Below, one piece after another: positions 25,884 to 34,758 of a DNA stretch of 64,000 nt. Position 1 is the stretch's first letter. The number at the start of each line of letters is the position of its first letter. The translations under genes were made by a program, and so were the position numbers. Below the pieces are notes generated by a model, which saw only the letters and a program-made list of their open reading frames with translations, was not told where the DNA came from and searched no databases. Origin of the DNA: an uncultured Bacteroidales bacterium (GTDB lineage Bacteria > Bacteroidota > Bacteroidia > Bacteroidales > F082). The stretch spans positions 1 through 64,000 of the forward strand of contig CAMVCZ010000003.1 of assembly GCA_947166105.1 (NCBI GenBank), given 5' to 3'.

Positions 25884-25918
25884 AAAAAAGCCTGGCGATT
25901 TGCTCGTCAGGCTTTTTT
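25884..25918. terminator. Bidirectional terminator
   Basis: Stem AAAAAAGCCTG / CAGGCTTTTTT with an inner stem (GCGA/TCGT). T-runs face both ways, between the converging hexosaminidase and OmpA-like genes. Confidence 0.85.
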
Positions 25919-25936
25919 AGGATGGTGTGGGAAGGT

Positions 25937-27205
25937 TTAGTCAACATCCTTCACCAACTCGATCACCACGCGGCGGTCATATTCCGTCGGGTTGAGTTCC
26001 TTGATGCCTCCGATGGGCATGAGAATAATCTGGTCTTCTGGGATGTCCATCTTCAACAATTCCGACATGATCTTTCTGCAACGGTTCTCCGAAAGGGTCT
26101 GGTTGTAGGAAGGCGTTGCGGTGGCACTATCGCATGAGCCTCTCAAGCGAATCTTGTAGTTGTATTCCTTGGCGACTCTGGCGATTTCAGCCAAGTTGAC
26201 CAAATCTCTGCCCGACATCAATTCGTAGGAATCGCGGTGGAAGAAGATGGAGAACGGGTAGGAAACCATTTCGTCCGTTTGGATGGTGACAATCTTCACG
26301 ATGGTGTCGCAAGGTCCTTTATCTGCTATAGCAGTGTCAAACGAAGGAAGATCGTAAATTCTGCTGAAGTAGTAGGTCAAGCCCAAAGCGGCGGAATACA
26401 TGTTGTCGAATCTTTTCGGCCTGATGTTTTCGGCGTTGTTGTCGAAGAATGCAGGACCGCCATCGGGATATTCGTGTGCCCAAGAGTCTAAAGTCCATCT
26501 GTGGAAGTTCCATTTGATGTCGAGATTGATGTCGAAATGCTCGCTGATTCTGAAGTTGTTGAGCAAACCGGCACCCAATGACAACTCGAAATTGGTGCCG
26601 TCAACCTTTGTGACGTCTTTCGGCTTTGAGTAGTTGACGAAATTGATGAGGTTCTTTGTAAGGAACAACTCATTGGAAGTCAACGCGGCACCTGCGCTGA
26701 GGTAAAACACAGGTGTCCAAACCCTGTTGGGGTTATAATAACCTTGGAAAAAGTCAATCGGGCTAATCATGTATTGCGCCGAGAGGTTATGATAGTGCAT
26801 CGAGGTCTTGTAGACTTCTGCGCCGTTTACCGCTTCTGCCACTACTGGATCGTCGCCATAAAGGAATTGGATGTGCTCCAAACTGAGGTGTCTTCCATAA
26901 ATGAAACTGCTGATGACAGTATTGTCGTACGAAAATCTCAAAGCAGTTTTATGGTTGATCCATTTTCCGAAATTGACATGAACACCAAAATGGGGGTCGT
27001 TCCAATATACTTTGGTGAAACTGTTGCTGAAAGCTTCAGGCACTCTCAGGCTTCCTTGCCACCAACTGATGGTTGCATCCGCCGAAACGAACCAGTTTCT
27101 GCGCCATCTTGTGGTCAGGTAACGGACTGAGTCGACATGGCCATCGGCCATTACTGAAACAGACACTGCGAAAAACGCGATGAATGTGAGGAAAAGTTTC
27201 TTCAT
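25937..27205 (-). CDS. OmpA-family outer membrane protein
   Basis: 422 residues from MKKLFLTF (the longer open frame begins upstream of the promoter at 27254-27261 and is rejected). Signal peptide, then an N-terminal outer-membrane beta-barrel of about 270 residues with alternating aromatic strands. The C-terminal OmpA domain (IFFHRDSYELM ... LRGSCDSATATPSYNQTLSENRCRKIM) resembles a peptidoglycan-binding module. It is likely to tie the outer membrane to the cell wall. An acidic/proline variant replaces the usual F-D-x-N start of the OmpA core. Confidence 0.88.
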   Translation of the reverse strand: MKKLFLTFIAFFAVSVSVMADGHVDSVRYLTTRWRRNWFVSADATISWWQGSLRVPEAFSNSFTKVYWNDPHFGVHVNFGKWINHKTALRFSYDNTVISSFIYGRHLSLEHIQFLYGDDPVVAEAVNGAEVYKTSMHYHNLSAQYMISPIDFFQGYYNPNRVWTPVFYLSAGAALTSNELFLTKNLINFVNYSKPKDVTKVDGTNFELSLGAGLLNNFRISEHFDINLDIKWNFHRWTLDSWAHEYPDGGPAFFDNNAENIRPKRFDNMYSAALGLTYYFSRIYDLPSFDTAIADKGPCDTIVKIVTIQTDEMVSYPFSIFFHRDSYELMSGRDLVNLAEIARVAKEYNYKIRLRGSCDSATATPSYNQTLSENRCRKIMSELLKMDIPEDQIILMPIGGIKELNPTEYDRRVVIELVKDVD

Positions 27206-27253
27206 TGTATTGATTATTATGTCTTTACAGAAAGAGTCAAAAATTCTAAGCGG

Positions 27254-27261
27254 CAAAAGTA
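27254..27261 (-). promoter_or_regulatory. -7 promoter element for the OmpA-like gene
   Basis: TACTTTTG on the minus strand, 48 bases before the chosen ATG. Confidence 0.7.
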
Positions 27262-27334
27262 CACATTTTTTCTATTCGCCGCGCATTTTTGGTTGAAAAT
27301 TGGTGTTTTTTTCGGTCATGTCCGATTTTTTCCG

Positions 27335-28213
27335 TTAGTTTGACAATCTTTCCAAGGTGTTCAAAACTAATTTTTTTATGTATGGATGATAGTCGATGGC
27401 GAATTTTTCGGTCACGCGGTTGGCAATCACCACGCAAATGGTCAGACAATTGTGGCCCATCATCTTGCCGAGGCCATAGAGTGCAGACGATTCCATCTCG
27501 AAGTTGCACACGCGCCAGCCCTGATAGTTGAACGCCTCGATTTTGCGGTTGTTTTCGGGATAGGTCAAGTGCATCCTCAGTGTGCGCCCTTGCGGGCCGT
27601 AAAAGCCCGGTGCCGTGGCGGTTACGCCTTGGTAATAGCCTTCCGCCAAGCGGTCGAAGAGTGTTTTCGAGCCTTCCACGATGTAGGGGAGAGGCAGGTC
27701 TTTCGGGTAGTCCATCTGTTCGATGAAAGCATCGCGCATGGCGGTTTCGTTCACCTCTTTGTGCTTTTCGTAGAAGTAAAGTAGCCCGTCCAAACCGATG
27801 GCGTAGCGGGTGGCCACATAACTGTCGCCCACTTCAATGTCGGGCTGCAAAGCACCGCAAGTGCCGATGCGGACGAGGTTCAGCGAGCGGTGTTCCTCTT
27901 TGGGCATCCTCGTTTTCAGGTCGATGTTGGCCAAAGCATCAAGTTCGTTCATCACGATGTCTAAGTTGTCGGTACCCATGCCGGTCGAGAGCACGGTGAT
28001 GCGCTTGCCGTTGAAATAGCCAGTGCAGGAAACAAGTTCGCGGTTCTGGCGTTGCAACTCGATTTTGTCGAAGAACGATGAAATCATAACGACGCGCCCG
28101 GGGTCGCCTACTAAAATGATGTCGTCGGCGATTTGGTCGGGATGGAGGTTCAAATGGTATATTGCGCCCTCGTTGTTGAGGATCAATTGTGATGCAGGAA
28201 TGGGTTGGTTCAT
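27335..28213 (-). CDS. Nucleoside phosphorylase (uridine phosphorylase-like)
   Basis: 292 residues from MNQPIP at 28213; the promoter at 28237-28244 lies inside the longer frame. Phosphorylase family features: ILVGDPGRV (phosphate site), STGMGTDNLDIVMNEL, VRIGTCGALQ, and NFEMESSALYGLG with the ribose-binding Glu. It cleaves a nucleoside with phosphate in pyrimidine or purine salvage; substrate choice cannot be read with certainty. Divergent from cinA, sharing a short promoter region. Confidence 0.9.
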   Translation of the reverse strand: MNQPIPASQLILNNEGAIYHLNLHPDQIADDIILVGDPGRVVMISSFFDKIELQRQNRELVSCTGYFNGKRITVLSTGMGTDNLDIVMNELDALANIDLKTRMPKEEHRSLNLVRIGTCGALQPDIEVGDSYVATRYAIGLDGLLYFYEKHKEVNETAMRDAFIEQMDYPKDLPLPYIVEGSKTLFDRLAEGYYQGVTATAPGFYGPQGRTLRMHLTYPENNRKIEAFNYQGWRVCNFEMESSALYGLGKMMGHNCLTICVVIANRVTEKFAIDYHPYIKKLVLNTLERLSN

Positions 28214-28236
28214 TTTAATTGTTGATTTTGAAGGCG

Positions 28237-28244
28237 CAAAAATA
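28237..28244 (-). promoter_or_regulatory. -7 promoter element for the nucleoside phosphorylase
   Basis: TATTTTTG on the minus strand, 23 bases before the ATG at 28213. Confidence 0.7.
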
Positions 28245-28296
28245 CGAAAATAATTGCAATGGCCGTTTTTTCTGTCAAAACGGTCGAAAAATGACC

Positions 28297-28304
28297 TATC
28301 TTTG
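28297..28304 (+). promoter_or_regulatory. -7 promoter element for cinA-gldB
   Basis: TATCTTTG, 18 bases before the cinA ATG at 28323; it excludes the upstream start of the open frame. Confidence 0.7.
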
Positions 28305-28322
28305 CGGAAAATTGATTCAACT

Positions 28323-29588
28323 ATGAGCGAAATCATCATAAAAAATATCTCCATAGGAGATGAATTGCTTATTGGTCAGGTGATTAACACCAATGCGGCA
28401 TGGCTCGGCGAGCAACTTTCGGGTGCGGGTTTCCAATTGGATTCCGCCTTGACTATCGGCGATTCCGAGAAAGCCATCCTTGACGCTTTTAACGCCTGCA
28501 TGGATGCCGATTTGGTGCTTGTGACGGGCGGTCTCGGCCCCACTGCCGACGACATCACGAAACCCACGGTCTGCAAGTTTTTCGATACTGAACTGGAATT
28601 TTGCCAAGCGGCCTACGACAACATCGTGTCCATTTTCAACCGCCGAGGCTTCCAAATGAGCGAGCGCAATCGAGGCCAGGCCATGTTGCCGAAATCATGT
28701 CAATACATCCCGAACACATACGGCACTGCACCTTGCATGTGGTTGGAGAAAAACGGGATCGTGTTTGCCTTCATGCCGGGCGTGCCTTATGAAATGAAGG
28801 GCATTTTCAACGATGAACTCTTGCCGCGTATCAAGGAAAGGTTCCATGCGGTGCCATACGAGAAGCGCGTCATTATGACCACGGGCATCGGCGAGTCGTT
28901 TTTAGCTGACAAAATCAAGGGTTGGGAAGACCATTTGCCCGATTTCCTTTCGTTGGCCTATTTGCCTCAATACGGCATGGTGCGTCTGCGCCTGAGCGGA
29001 AAGCATGAAAACGCCGATTTCCTTCGCAAAACTTTGGACAGCGAAGTCGAGAAGTTGAAGGCCTTGATTTCAGAGTACATTTTCGCCATGCAAGACCAGC
29101 CCATCGAGCGCACGGTTTTCGACCTCCTTATTAATAAAGGTATGACTTTCGCCTCGGCGGAGAGTTGCACGGGCGGCAACATCGCCCATGCCATCACTTT
29201 GATTCCGGGAAGTTCGGAAGTGTTCAAAGGTACTGCGGTTACATACGCTACACCTATGAAAACCAAGGTGTTGGGCGTACCATCCGAAACAATTGAGAAA
29301 CATGGTGTTGTAAGTCAAGAGGTGGTTGAAGGCATGGCTACGGGTGTCTGCAATCTGATGGAGGCTGACTTTGGCGTGGCCACCACGGGCATTGCCGGAC
29401 CGAGTGGCGGCACGGAAGAAAACCCCGTCGGCACGGTTTGGATTGGCGTGGCTTCGGCGAAAGGCGTGGTTTCCAAACGTTTCAATTTCGGCAAGGAACG
29501 CGAAAATGTCATCAACCGTGCGACCATCATGGCCTTCGAGATGCTTCGCGAGGAAATTTTGGCTCACACAGAAAACGCAGTATCATGA
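28323..29588 (+). CDS. cinA: CinA family protein (competence/damage-inducible; NMN deamidase type)
   Basis: 421 residues. The N-terminal MoCF/COG1058 domain has SIGDELLIGQVINTNAAWLGEQL and VTGGLGPTADDITK. The C-terminal pyridine-nucleotide amidohydrolase domain has FASAESCTGGNIAHAIT and GIAGPSGG. Family knowledge: pyrophosphatase and NMN deamidase acting in NAD recycling. Its stop overlaps the gldB start (ATGA). Confidence 0.95.
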   Translation: MSEIIIKNISIGDELLIGQVINTNAAWLGEQLSGAGFQLDSALTIGDSEKAILDAFNACMDADLVLVTGGLGPTADDITKPTVCKFFDTELEFCQAAYDNIVSIFNRRGFQMSERNRGQAMLPKSCQYIPNTYGTAPCMWLEKNGIVFAFMPGVPYEMKGIFNDELLPRIKERFHAVPYEKRVIMTTGIGESFLADKIKGWEDHLPDFLSLAYLPQYGMVRLRLSGKHENADFLRKTLDSEVEKLKALISEYIFAMQDQPIERTVFDLLINKGMTFASAESCTGGNIAHAITLIPGSSEVFKGTAVTYATPMKTKVLGVPSETIEKHGVVSQEVVEGMATGVCNLMEADFGVATTGIAGPSGGTEENPVGTVWIGVASAKGVVSKRFNFGKERENVINRATIMAFEMLREEILAHTENAVS

Positions 29589-30580
29589 AAAAAATATTCA
29601 TCATTGCTTTTGCTTTTTTGGCCGTGTCATGTCAAGACAAGGCTCCGGCCTACAAAGCCAAACTCAACATCAAAACAGAGCCATACGACCTCGAATTCGA
29701 CCGTTACGAAGACGTGCTCTTCAATCTCGATACGGCTGATTTTCAGGCTGAACTGATGAAAATCCAAGACCGTTACCGCGTGTTCCTCAGCGGCGACCTC
29801 AACAACCTCAATGCGGTGAAGTATTTGAAAGACTTCGCCACCGACCCTTACAGCATTGGCCTATATAATAAGGTGAAAGCCGCATTTCCCGACCTGAAGC
29901 AAGTGGAGCCGATGGTGGAGGATGTGTTTGCGCATTTCCACCATTATTACCCTGAAATTGAGATTCCCAAGAAAGTTTTTACTTGTGTGACGGGTGTCAA
30001 TTACGACGAGCCGCCCGTGCAGGTCATTGACGGCAATTTGGTGATTTCCCTGGACTGGTACCTTGATGGCGATGCGGTTTATGACCAAATCGGGATGCCG
30101 AAATACATTCAGACGCGCACCAACGTGGCGACTTTGGCGAAAGATGTGGCCAACCGCCTGTATATGTATTATTTATACGATTGGCGCAAGCAGGGACAGA
30201 TTGTTGGTGAGATGGTGTTTTACGGTCGCTTGAACTATTTCATCGAGGCCATGTGTCCCTCAATTGCCGACAGTGTTTTGCTTGGTTATTCCTCCCAGCA
30301 GTGGCAATGGGCGGTGGAAAACGAAGGTCAGGTTTGGGCCGACATTGTTGGCAATCGCCGCCTTTATGACGCTGGTCTGGATGCCTACATGATGTATTTT
30401 GGCGACGGTCCTTTTACGCAAGCCTACACCAACGACGCGCCCTCACGTTTGGGCGAGTTTTTCGGCCTGAACATCATTCGCGCCTACGCTTCTAACCACG
30501 ACTATGACTTGGTTGAACTGATGAATCGGAAGGATTTGCAGAACATTTTCCAAGATTCGGGTTATAAGCCTAAGAAGTAA
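29585..30580 (+). CDS. gldB: Gliding motility lipoprotein GldB
   Basis: 331 residues starting at the ATG that overlaps the cinA stop. Lipoprotein signal with LAVSCQDK (Cys near residue 14), then the GldB domain (LEFDRYEDVLFNLD ... YTNDAPSRLGEFFGLNIIRAY). In gliding Bacteroidetes, GldB is a lipoprotein required for motility; in non-gliding Bacteroidales its role is unclear. Translationally coupled to cinA. Confidence 0.88.
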   Translation: MKKIFIIAFAFLAVSCQDKAPAYKAKLNIKTEPYDLEFDRYEDVLFNLDTADFQAELMKIQDRYRVFLSGDLNNLNAVKYLKDFATDPYSIGLYNKVKAAFPDLKQVEPMVEDVFAHFHHYYPEIEIPKKVFTCVTGVNYDEPPVQVIDGNLVISLDWYLDGDAVYDQIGMPKYIQTRTNVATLAKDVANRLYMYYLYDWRKQGQIVGEMVFYGRLNYFIEAMCPSIADSVLLGYSSQQWQWAVENEGQVWADIVGNRRLYDAGLDAYMMYFGDGPFTQAYTNDAPSRLGEFFGLNIIRAYASNHDYDLVELMNRKDLQNIFQDSGYKPKK

Positions 30581-30591
30581 GGGCTTGTTCA

Positions 30592-30678
30592 CACGCAGAA
30601 TCCGCAGAACTTTGTGAAGCGCGAAGCGATGATAAGTTTGCGTCTGGCAGGGCCTGCGATTTCAGCGTATTCTGCGTG
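30592..30678. repeat. Inverted repeat in the gldB-yifB gap
   Basis: CACGCAGAAT and ATTCTGCGTG, 10-bp perfect arms separated by 67 bases, in a 238-base intergenic stretch. The rest of the gap shows no gene; a near-match promoter (CATTTTTG, about 30789) precedes yifB. Confidence 0.5.
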
Positions 30679-30818
30679 AAATAATTTCCAATTGAAAATC
30701 AGCAAACTATCCGACAGCAAACGACAACAAACGACTGCTGTCGACTACAAACGTTTAATCAACGGCTTTTTCTTGACAGGTTTTGCATTTTTGCAGCATC
30801 ATTCAAAAACTAAGAATC

Positions 30819-32351
30819 ATGTTAGTAAAGACATTCGGATGCGCCCTTTTCGGCATCGACGCGATTACAGTTACCATTGAGGTGAACATCGACAGAGGCA
30901 TCAATTTCTATTTGGTCGGCTTGCCCGACAATGCGGTCAAAGAAAGCCAACAACGCATTGAGGCCGCCATCACCAATCTCGGCTATTATTACCCGCACAA
31001 GAAAATCGTCATCAATATGGCCCCCGCCGACATCCGCAAGGAAGGCTCGGCCTATGACCTGCCCATCGCCATCGGCATCATGGCGGCTTCGGAACAAGTG
31101 AACACTGACCGTTTGGAGCAGTTCGTCATCATGGGCGAACTTTCGCTCGACGGCACGCTTAATCCCATCAAGGGAACCTTGCCCATTGCCATAAAAGCCA
31201 AGCAGGAGGGCTTTCGAGGCCTTATCGTCCCCAAGCCCAACGCACGCGAGGCCGCTGTGGTGGAGGACTTGGAGGTTTTTGGCGTGGAGAACATTCATGA
31301 AGTTGTTTCCATCCTCAACGGCGAAAACACCATCCAGCCCGTGACCATCGACATGGCGGACTCATTGCACGAGATGGTTTACGAGTTCGATTTTAGTGAT
31401 GTAAAAGGGCAAGAAAACATCAAACGGGCTTTGGAAATTGCTGCGGCTGGCGGCCACAACGTCATCCTTATCGGACCTCCCGGTAGCGGCAAAACCATGC
31501 TTGCCAAGCGTATGCCTACCATTTTGCCACCCTTGACGATGGCCGAGGCTTTGGAAACCACTAAAATCCACTCTGTGGCAGGTTTGGTTGGACGCAATGC
31601 TTCTTTGGTCAGGACGCGACCGTTCCGCAGTCCACACCACACCATCAGCGACGCGGGCTTGGTGGGCGGCGGCACCTATCCGCAGCCTGGCGAAATCTCG
31701 CTTGCCCACAACGGTGTGCTCTTCCTCGACGAACTGCCCGAATTCAAACGCACTGTGCTCGAAGTGATGCGCCAGCCAATGGAAGACCGTGTTGTGACTA
31801 TCTCCCGCGCCAAAATGACGGTCGATTTTCCGGCCAGTTTCATGATGGTGGCGGCGATGAACCCCTGTCCCTGCGGCTATTACAACCACCCCGACAAGGA
31901 ATGTACCTGCAAGCCAGGCATGGTGCAACAATACCTCAACCGCATCAGTGGTCCATTGATGGACCGAATTGATTTGCATGTTGAAGTCGTCCCTGTGGAA
32001 TACAAGGACTTGTCGTCAAAGAGCAGCGGCGAGTCGAGTGCGAAGGTGCGCGAGCGCGTCATCAAAGCGAGAAAGATACAAGAAGGACGTTACGCGGATT
32101 TCCCGACCATCCACGCCAACGCGCAAATGACTTCTCAACTTATCCAAAAATACTGTGACTTAAACGAGCCTTGCCGCAACATTTTGAAAAACGCCATGAA
32201 CCGCCTTGGCCTCTCGGCCCGCGCCTACGACCGCATCCTGAAAGTTTCCCGTACCATAGCCGACCTCGACAGCAGCGAAAACATCCAAACCGACCATTTG
32301 GCGGAGGCCATTAATTATAGGAGTTTGGACAGGGACAATTGGGGGAGTTGA
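30819..32351 (+). CDS. yifB: YifB family Mg-chelatase-like AAA ATPase
   Basis: 510 residues from MLVKTFG. The N-terminal ChlI/Lon-like domain (LVGLPDNAVKESQQRIEAAI ... GELSLDG) precedes an AAA core with Walker A GPPGSGKTM and Walker B VLFLDELPEF, a Cys cluster (NPCPCGYYNHPDKECTC) and a C-terminal Mg_chelatase_C domain (RAYDRILKVSRTIADL). Also known as ComM, a helicase aiding branch migration in transformation in some bacteria. Confidence 0.95.
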   Translation: MLVKTFGCALFGIDAITVTIEVNIDRGINFYLVGLPDNAVKESQQRIEAAITNLGYYYPHKKIVINMAPADIRKEGSAYDLPIAIGIMAASEQVNTDRLEQFVIMGELSLDGTLNPIKGTLPIAIKAKQEGFRGLIVPKPNAREAAVVEDLEVFGVENIHEVVSILNGENTIQPVTIDMADSLHEMVYEFDFSDVKGQENIKRALEIAAAGGHNVILIGPPGSGKTMLAKRMPTILPPLTMAEALETTKIHSVAGLVGRNASLVRTRPFRSPHHTISDAGLVGGGTYPQPGEISLAHNGVLFLDELPEFKRTVLEVMRQPMEDRVVTISRAKMTVDFPASFMMVAAMNPCPCGYYNHPDKECTCKPGMVQQYLNRISGPLMDRIDLHVEVVPVEYKDLSSKSSGESSAKVRERVIKARKIQEGRYADFPTIHANAQMTSQLIQKYCDLNEPCRNILKNAMNRLGLSARAYDRILKVSRTIADLDSSENIQTDHLAEAINYRSLDRDNWGS

Positions 32352-32393
32352 AACAAAAAATCACCAAAATCTTTTGCTTGTTTTGGTTATTGA

Positions 32394-32956
32394 CTAATTC
32401 CGCATCACGACGACTTCAATATCGTTGCCGACCAAAGTTTCACCGTTACGGGATGGGTGCACAATGGTGATATGATTCGTTATACTTCTGAAAACCAAGG
32501 CCATGACACAAGTCGTTTGCTACATTCCGCGCCTTACGGTGCAAATCGGGAAAAGGTGACGGTTCATGTCAGTTATGACGAGGGCGAGACTTGCCCGTGA
32601 GCAAGTGCATCGTGCCTAATAGTTCGGACTATTCCTCGCGTTGTGTCCTTCCCGACGGCACCATTGGCTTTTATGTGGAGGAAGCCTATGCAGCTGCTTC
32701 GGGCTATTCGATGGTGTTCTACAACATCAGCCTTGAATGGCTCACCGATGGCAACGACAACTTTGACCCTTTGGATGTCGCTGAAAACCAATTTCAAATG
32801 GAGTCTTTGAAGGTTTATCCTGTGTCTGCTTCGTCATTCGTAATGATTGAAACTGAGGGAATGCAGACCGTCAACATTTTTAACGCATTAGGTCAAATTG
32901 TTAAGGTCATTCAGGCCAATGGTATTTCGTTGAGGGAGTGGATGATAAAGGAATAA
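32394..32956 (+). pseudogene. Broken exo-alpha-sialidase (GH33-type) remnant with degenerate T9SS tail
   Basis: Two adjoining frames read as one protein: HHDDFNIVADQSFTVTGWV ... LLHSAPYGANREKVTVHVSYDEGETCP to a TGA at 32598, then VSKCIVPNSSDYSSRCVLPDGTIGFYVEE ... YSMVFYNISLEWLTDG. This matches the C-terminal part of bacterial sialidases, where VSYDEGETWPVSK is expected. A one-base loss in the Trp codon near 32593 explains the frame change. The end (VYPVSASSFVMIETEG) is a decayed T9SS sorting domain. Most of the catalytic domain is missing. Confidence 0.75.
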
Positions 32957-33013
32957 GAAGAGAAGGAAAGTTTATGAAATAAGTGGGCTTTCGGTTTCTT
33001 TGGTTTCCTTGAA

Positions 33014-33080
33014 TTTTGCATACTTTGGGGCTTTAAAGCATAAAAAAATCGACTTATGGCCCGAAAGTCTGCATTTTTTG
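33014..33080 (+). repeat. Direct repeat flanking the AAA ATPase gene, copy 1
   Basis: About 66 bp containing TTTTGCATACTTT, GCATAAAAAAAT and GACTTATGGCCCGAAAGTCT. Repeated at 34586-34653 immediately after the ATPase gene, same orientation. Confidence 0.8.
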
Positions 33081-33103
33081 GCCGATGGTATCACAATTAT
33101 TCC

Positions 33104-33111
33104 TACTTTTG
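33104..33111 (+). promoter_or_regulatory. -7 promoter element for the AAA ATPase
   Basis: TACTTTTG, 20 bases before the ATG at 33132, inside the longer open frame. Confidence 0.7.
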
Positions 33112-33131
33112 CATCGGAAAAACATATTGAA

Positions 33132-34580
33132 ATGGCAAAGCGAAACGAACCTTCTTCTGATTTGCTGGTAGGGCGCAAAGACGAAATCAAGCATCTGGAA
33201 ACCATTATGGAGTCCAAGGAGGCCGAATTTGTGGTGGTCTATGGCCGCAGAAGGGTGGGGAAAACCTTCCTCGTCAATACATTTTTCAACGACGAGTATG
33301 CTTTCAAACTGACCGGTCTTGCCAAGAAAGGCAAACGTGACCAACTGGCCAACTTCACGGCCACGCTCAACAGATACGGCAACGGACGAAAATTCACCAA
33401 GCCGCGCACTTGGTACGAGGCTTTTGATAAACTCCGCGAATTGCTCGAAGCCAAACACAGCAAGACGAAACGGGTTGTGTTTATTGACGAACTGCCGTGG
33501 ATAGACTCTCGCGGGAGCAACCTCATCTCGGCCCTTGAGCATTTCTGGAACGACTGGGCGGTCACGCAAAGGGACATCGTGCTGGTTTTGTGCGGCTCGG
33601 CCACCTCGTGGATTACGCGAAAAATCCTGAAAAACCGTGGCGGGTTGCACAATCGGGTGACGCAAAAGTTGTATATCCGTCCGTTCACTTTGGCCGAGTG
33701 CAAGGAATACATCCGCAACCGTGGCCTTGAGATGGAAGAAAAGGAAATCGCTGAGTGTTATATGATTATGGGCGGCATCCCTTACTATTTGAAGAATCTC
33801 AGACGCGGTGCAAGCCTTTCCCAAAACGTGGATGAGATGTTTTTTGCCGAGAAAGGTCGCCTCGACGACGAGTTTGATGCGCTGTATAATTCGCTGTTCG
33901 AGAAGTCGGAGAACTATATCAAGGTGGTTGAAGCCCTGAGTACGAAAAACAAAGGGCTGACGAGGGAAGAAATCTTGCAAGTGACAAAATTGGAGATGAA
34001 CGGGCATTTTTCCAAAATCCTGCAAGACCTCATCGATTGCGATTTTGTCCGCTGCTACAAAGGTTATGGCAACAAGACCCGAATGGGAATTTATCAACTC
34101 GTTGACCCTTTCACCTTGTTTTATTACAAGTTCATCCAGAAATTCGGCCATTCCGACAAGCCGTTTTGGCAGTACCAAATCGGGACACGGCTGCACGACA
34201 CTTGGGCTGGACTTGCCTTTGAGCAGTTGTGCTTGAACCATCATAGGCAAATTGAGAGAAGTCTTGGCATTTCGGGCATCATCACGCAAGTGTATTCGTG
34301 GATAACGCCTGCCGGTGCGGAGGAGAAGGCGCAAATCGACCTTATCCTCCAGCGGGCCGACAAGGTGATTAATGTGTGCGAGATGAAGTTTTATGACGGC
34401 ATTTTCAAGGTGAAAGCCAAGGACTATGAGGATATGGAGCGGCGAGTCAGGGCGTTCCGTGAGGCGCGCAACATCCACAGGGCTATCCATCCTGTTCTCG
34501 TCACGACTTATGGCCTGACGCATAACAAATACAGCCACTTGTTCCAAAATGTAGTGACCTTGAAAGACCTTTTTGCTTGA
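33132..34580 (+). CDS. AAA ATPase with C-terminal DUF234/PD-(D/E)XK-like domain
   Basis: 482 residues from MAKRNEP. An AAA_14/archaeal-type ATPase core: LVGRKDEIKHLE, Walker A VYGRRRVGKT, Walker B VVFIDELPW, sensor VLCGSATSW. A winged-helix segment follows (LTREEILQVTKLE), then a C-terminal DUF234 domain with QIDLILQRADKVINVCEMKF, a nuclease-like D...ExK pattern. These proteins are very common accessory genes of unknown role. It lies between two direct repeats, suggesting it came in as a unit. Confidence 0.9.
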   Translation: MAKRNEPSSDLLVGRKDEIKHLETIMESKEAEFVVVYGRRRVGKTFLVNTFFNDEYAFKLTGLAKKGKRDQLANFTATLNRYGNGRKFTKPRTWYEAFDKLRELLEAKHSKTKRVVFIDELPWIDSRGSNLISALEHFWNDWAVTQRDIVLVLCGSATSWITRKILKNRGGLHNRVTQKLYIRPFTLAECKEYIRNRGLEMEEKEIAECYMIMGGIPYYLKNLRRGASLSQNVDEMFFAEKGRLDDEFDALYNSLFEKSENYIKVVEALSTKNKGLTREEILQVTKLEMNGHFSKILQDLIDCDFVRCYKGYGNKTRMGIYQLVDPFTLFYYKFIQKFGHSDKPFWQYQIGTRLHDTWAGLAFEQLCLNHHRQIERSLGISGIITQVYSWITPAGAEEKAQIDLILQRADKVINVCEMKFYDGIFKVKAKDYEDMERRVRAFREARNIHRAIHPVLVTTYGLTHNKYSHLFQNVVTLKDLFA

Positions 34581-34585
34581 CTTTT

Positions 34586-34653
34586 TTTTGCATACTTTAG
34601 GGCTATAACGCATAAAAAAATAGACTTATGGCCCGAAAGTCTGCAATTTTTTG
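34586..34653 (+). repeat. Direct repeat flanking the AAA ATPase gene, copy 2
   Basis: Near-identical to 33014-33080; begins 6 bases after the ATPase stop codon. Confidence 0.8.
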
Positions 34654-34671
34654 AATTGAAAAACTAATGAA

Positions 34672-34701
34672 TTGCCATTTCAATAATTTTCCCTACCTTT
34701 G
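34672..34701 (+). promoter_or_regulatory. Promoter of fusA
   Basis: TTG at 34672-34674, 19-base spacer, TACCTTTG at 34694-34701. Confidence 0.8.
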
Positions 34702-34758
34702 CAGCCCGAATCGAAAACCCGATTTGTATTTGCAAATAATTGATAATCAAATAAAATA

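Noticed and set aside
33054-34613. 519-codon open frame antisense to the AAA ATPase
   Set aside because: Unusually long, but the plus strand carries clear Walker motifs and a promoter; the antisense product shows no recognisable feature.
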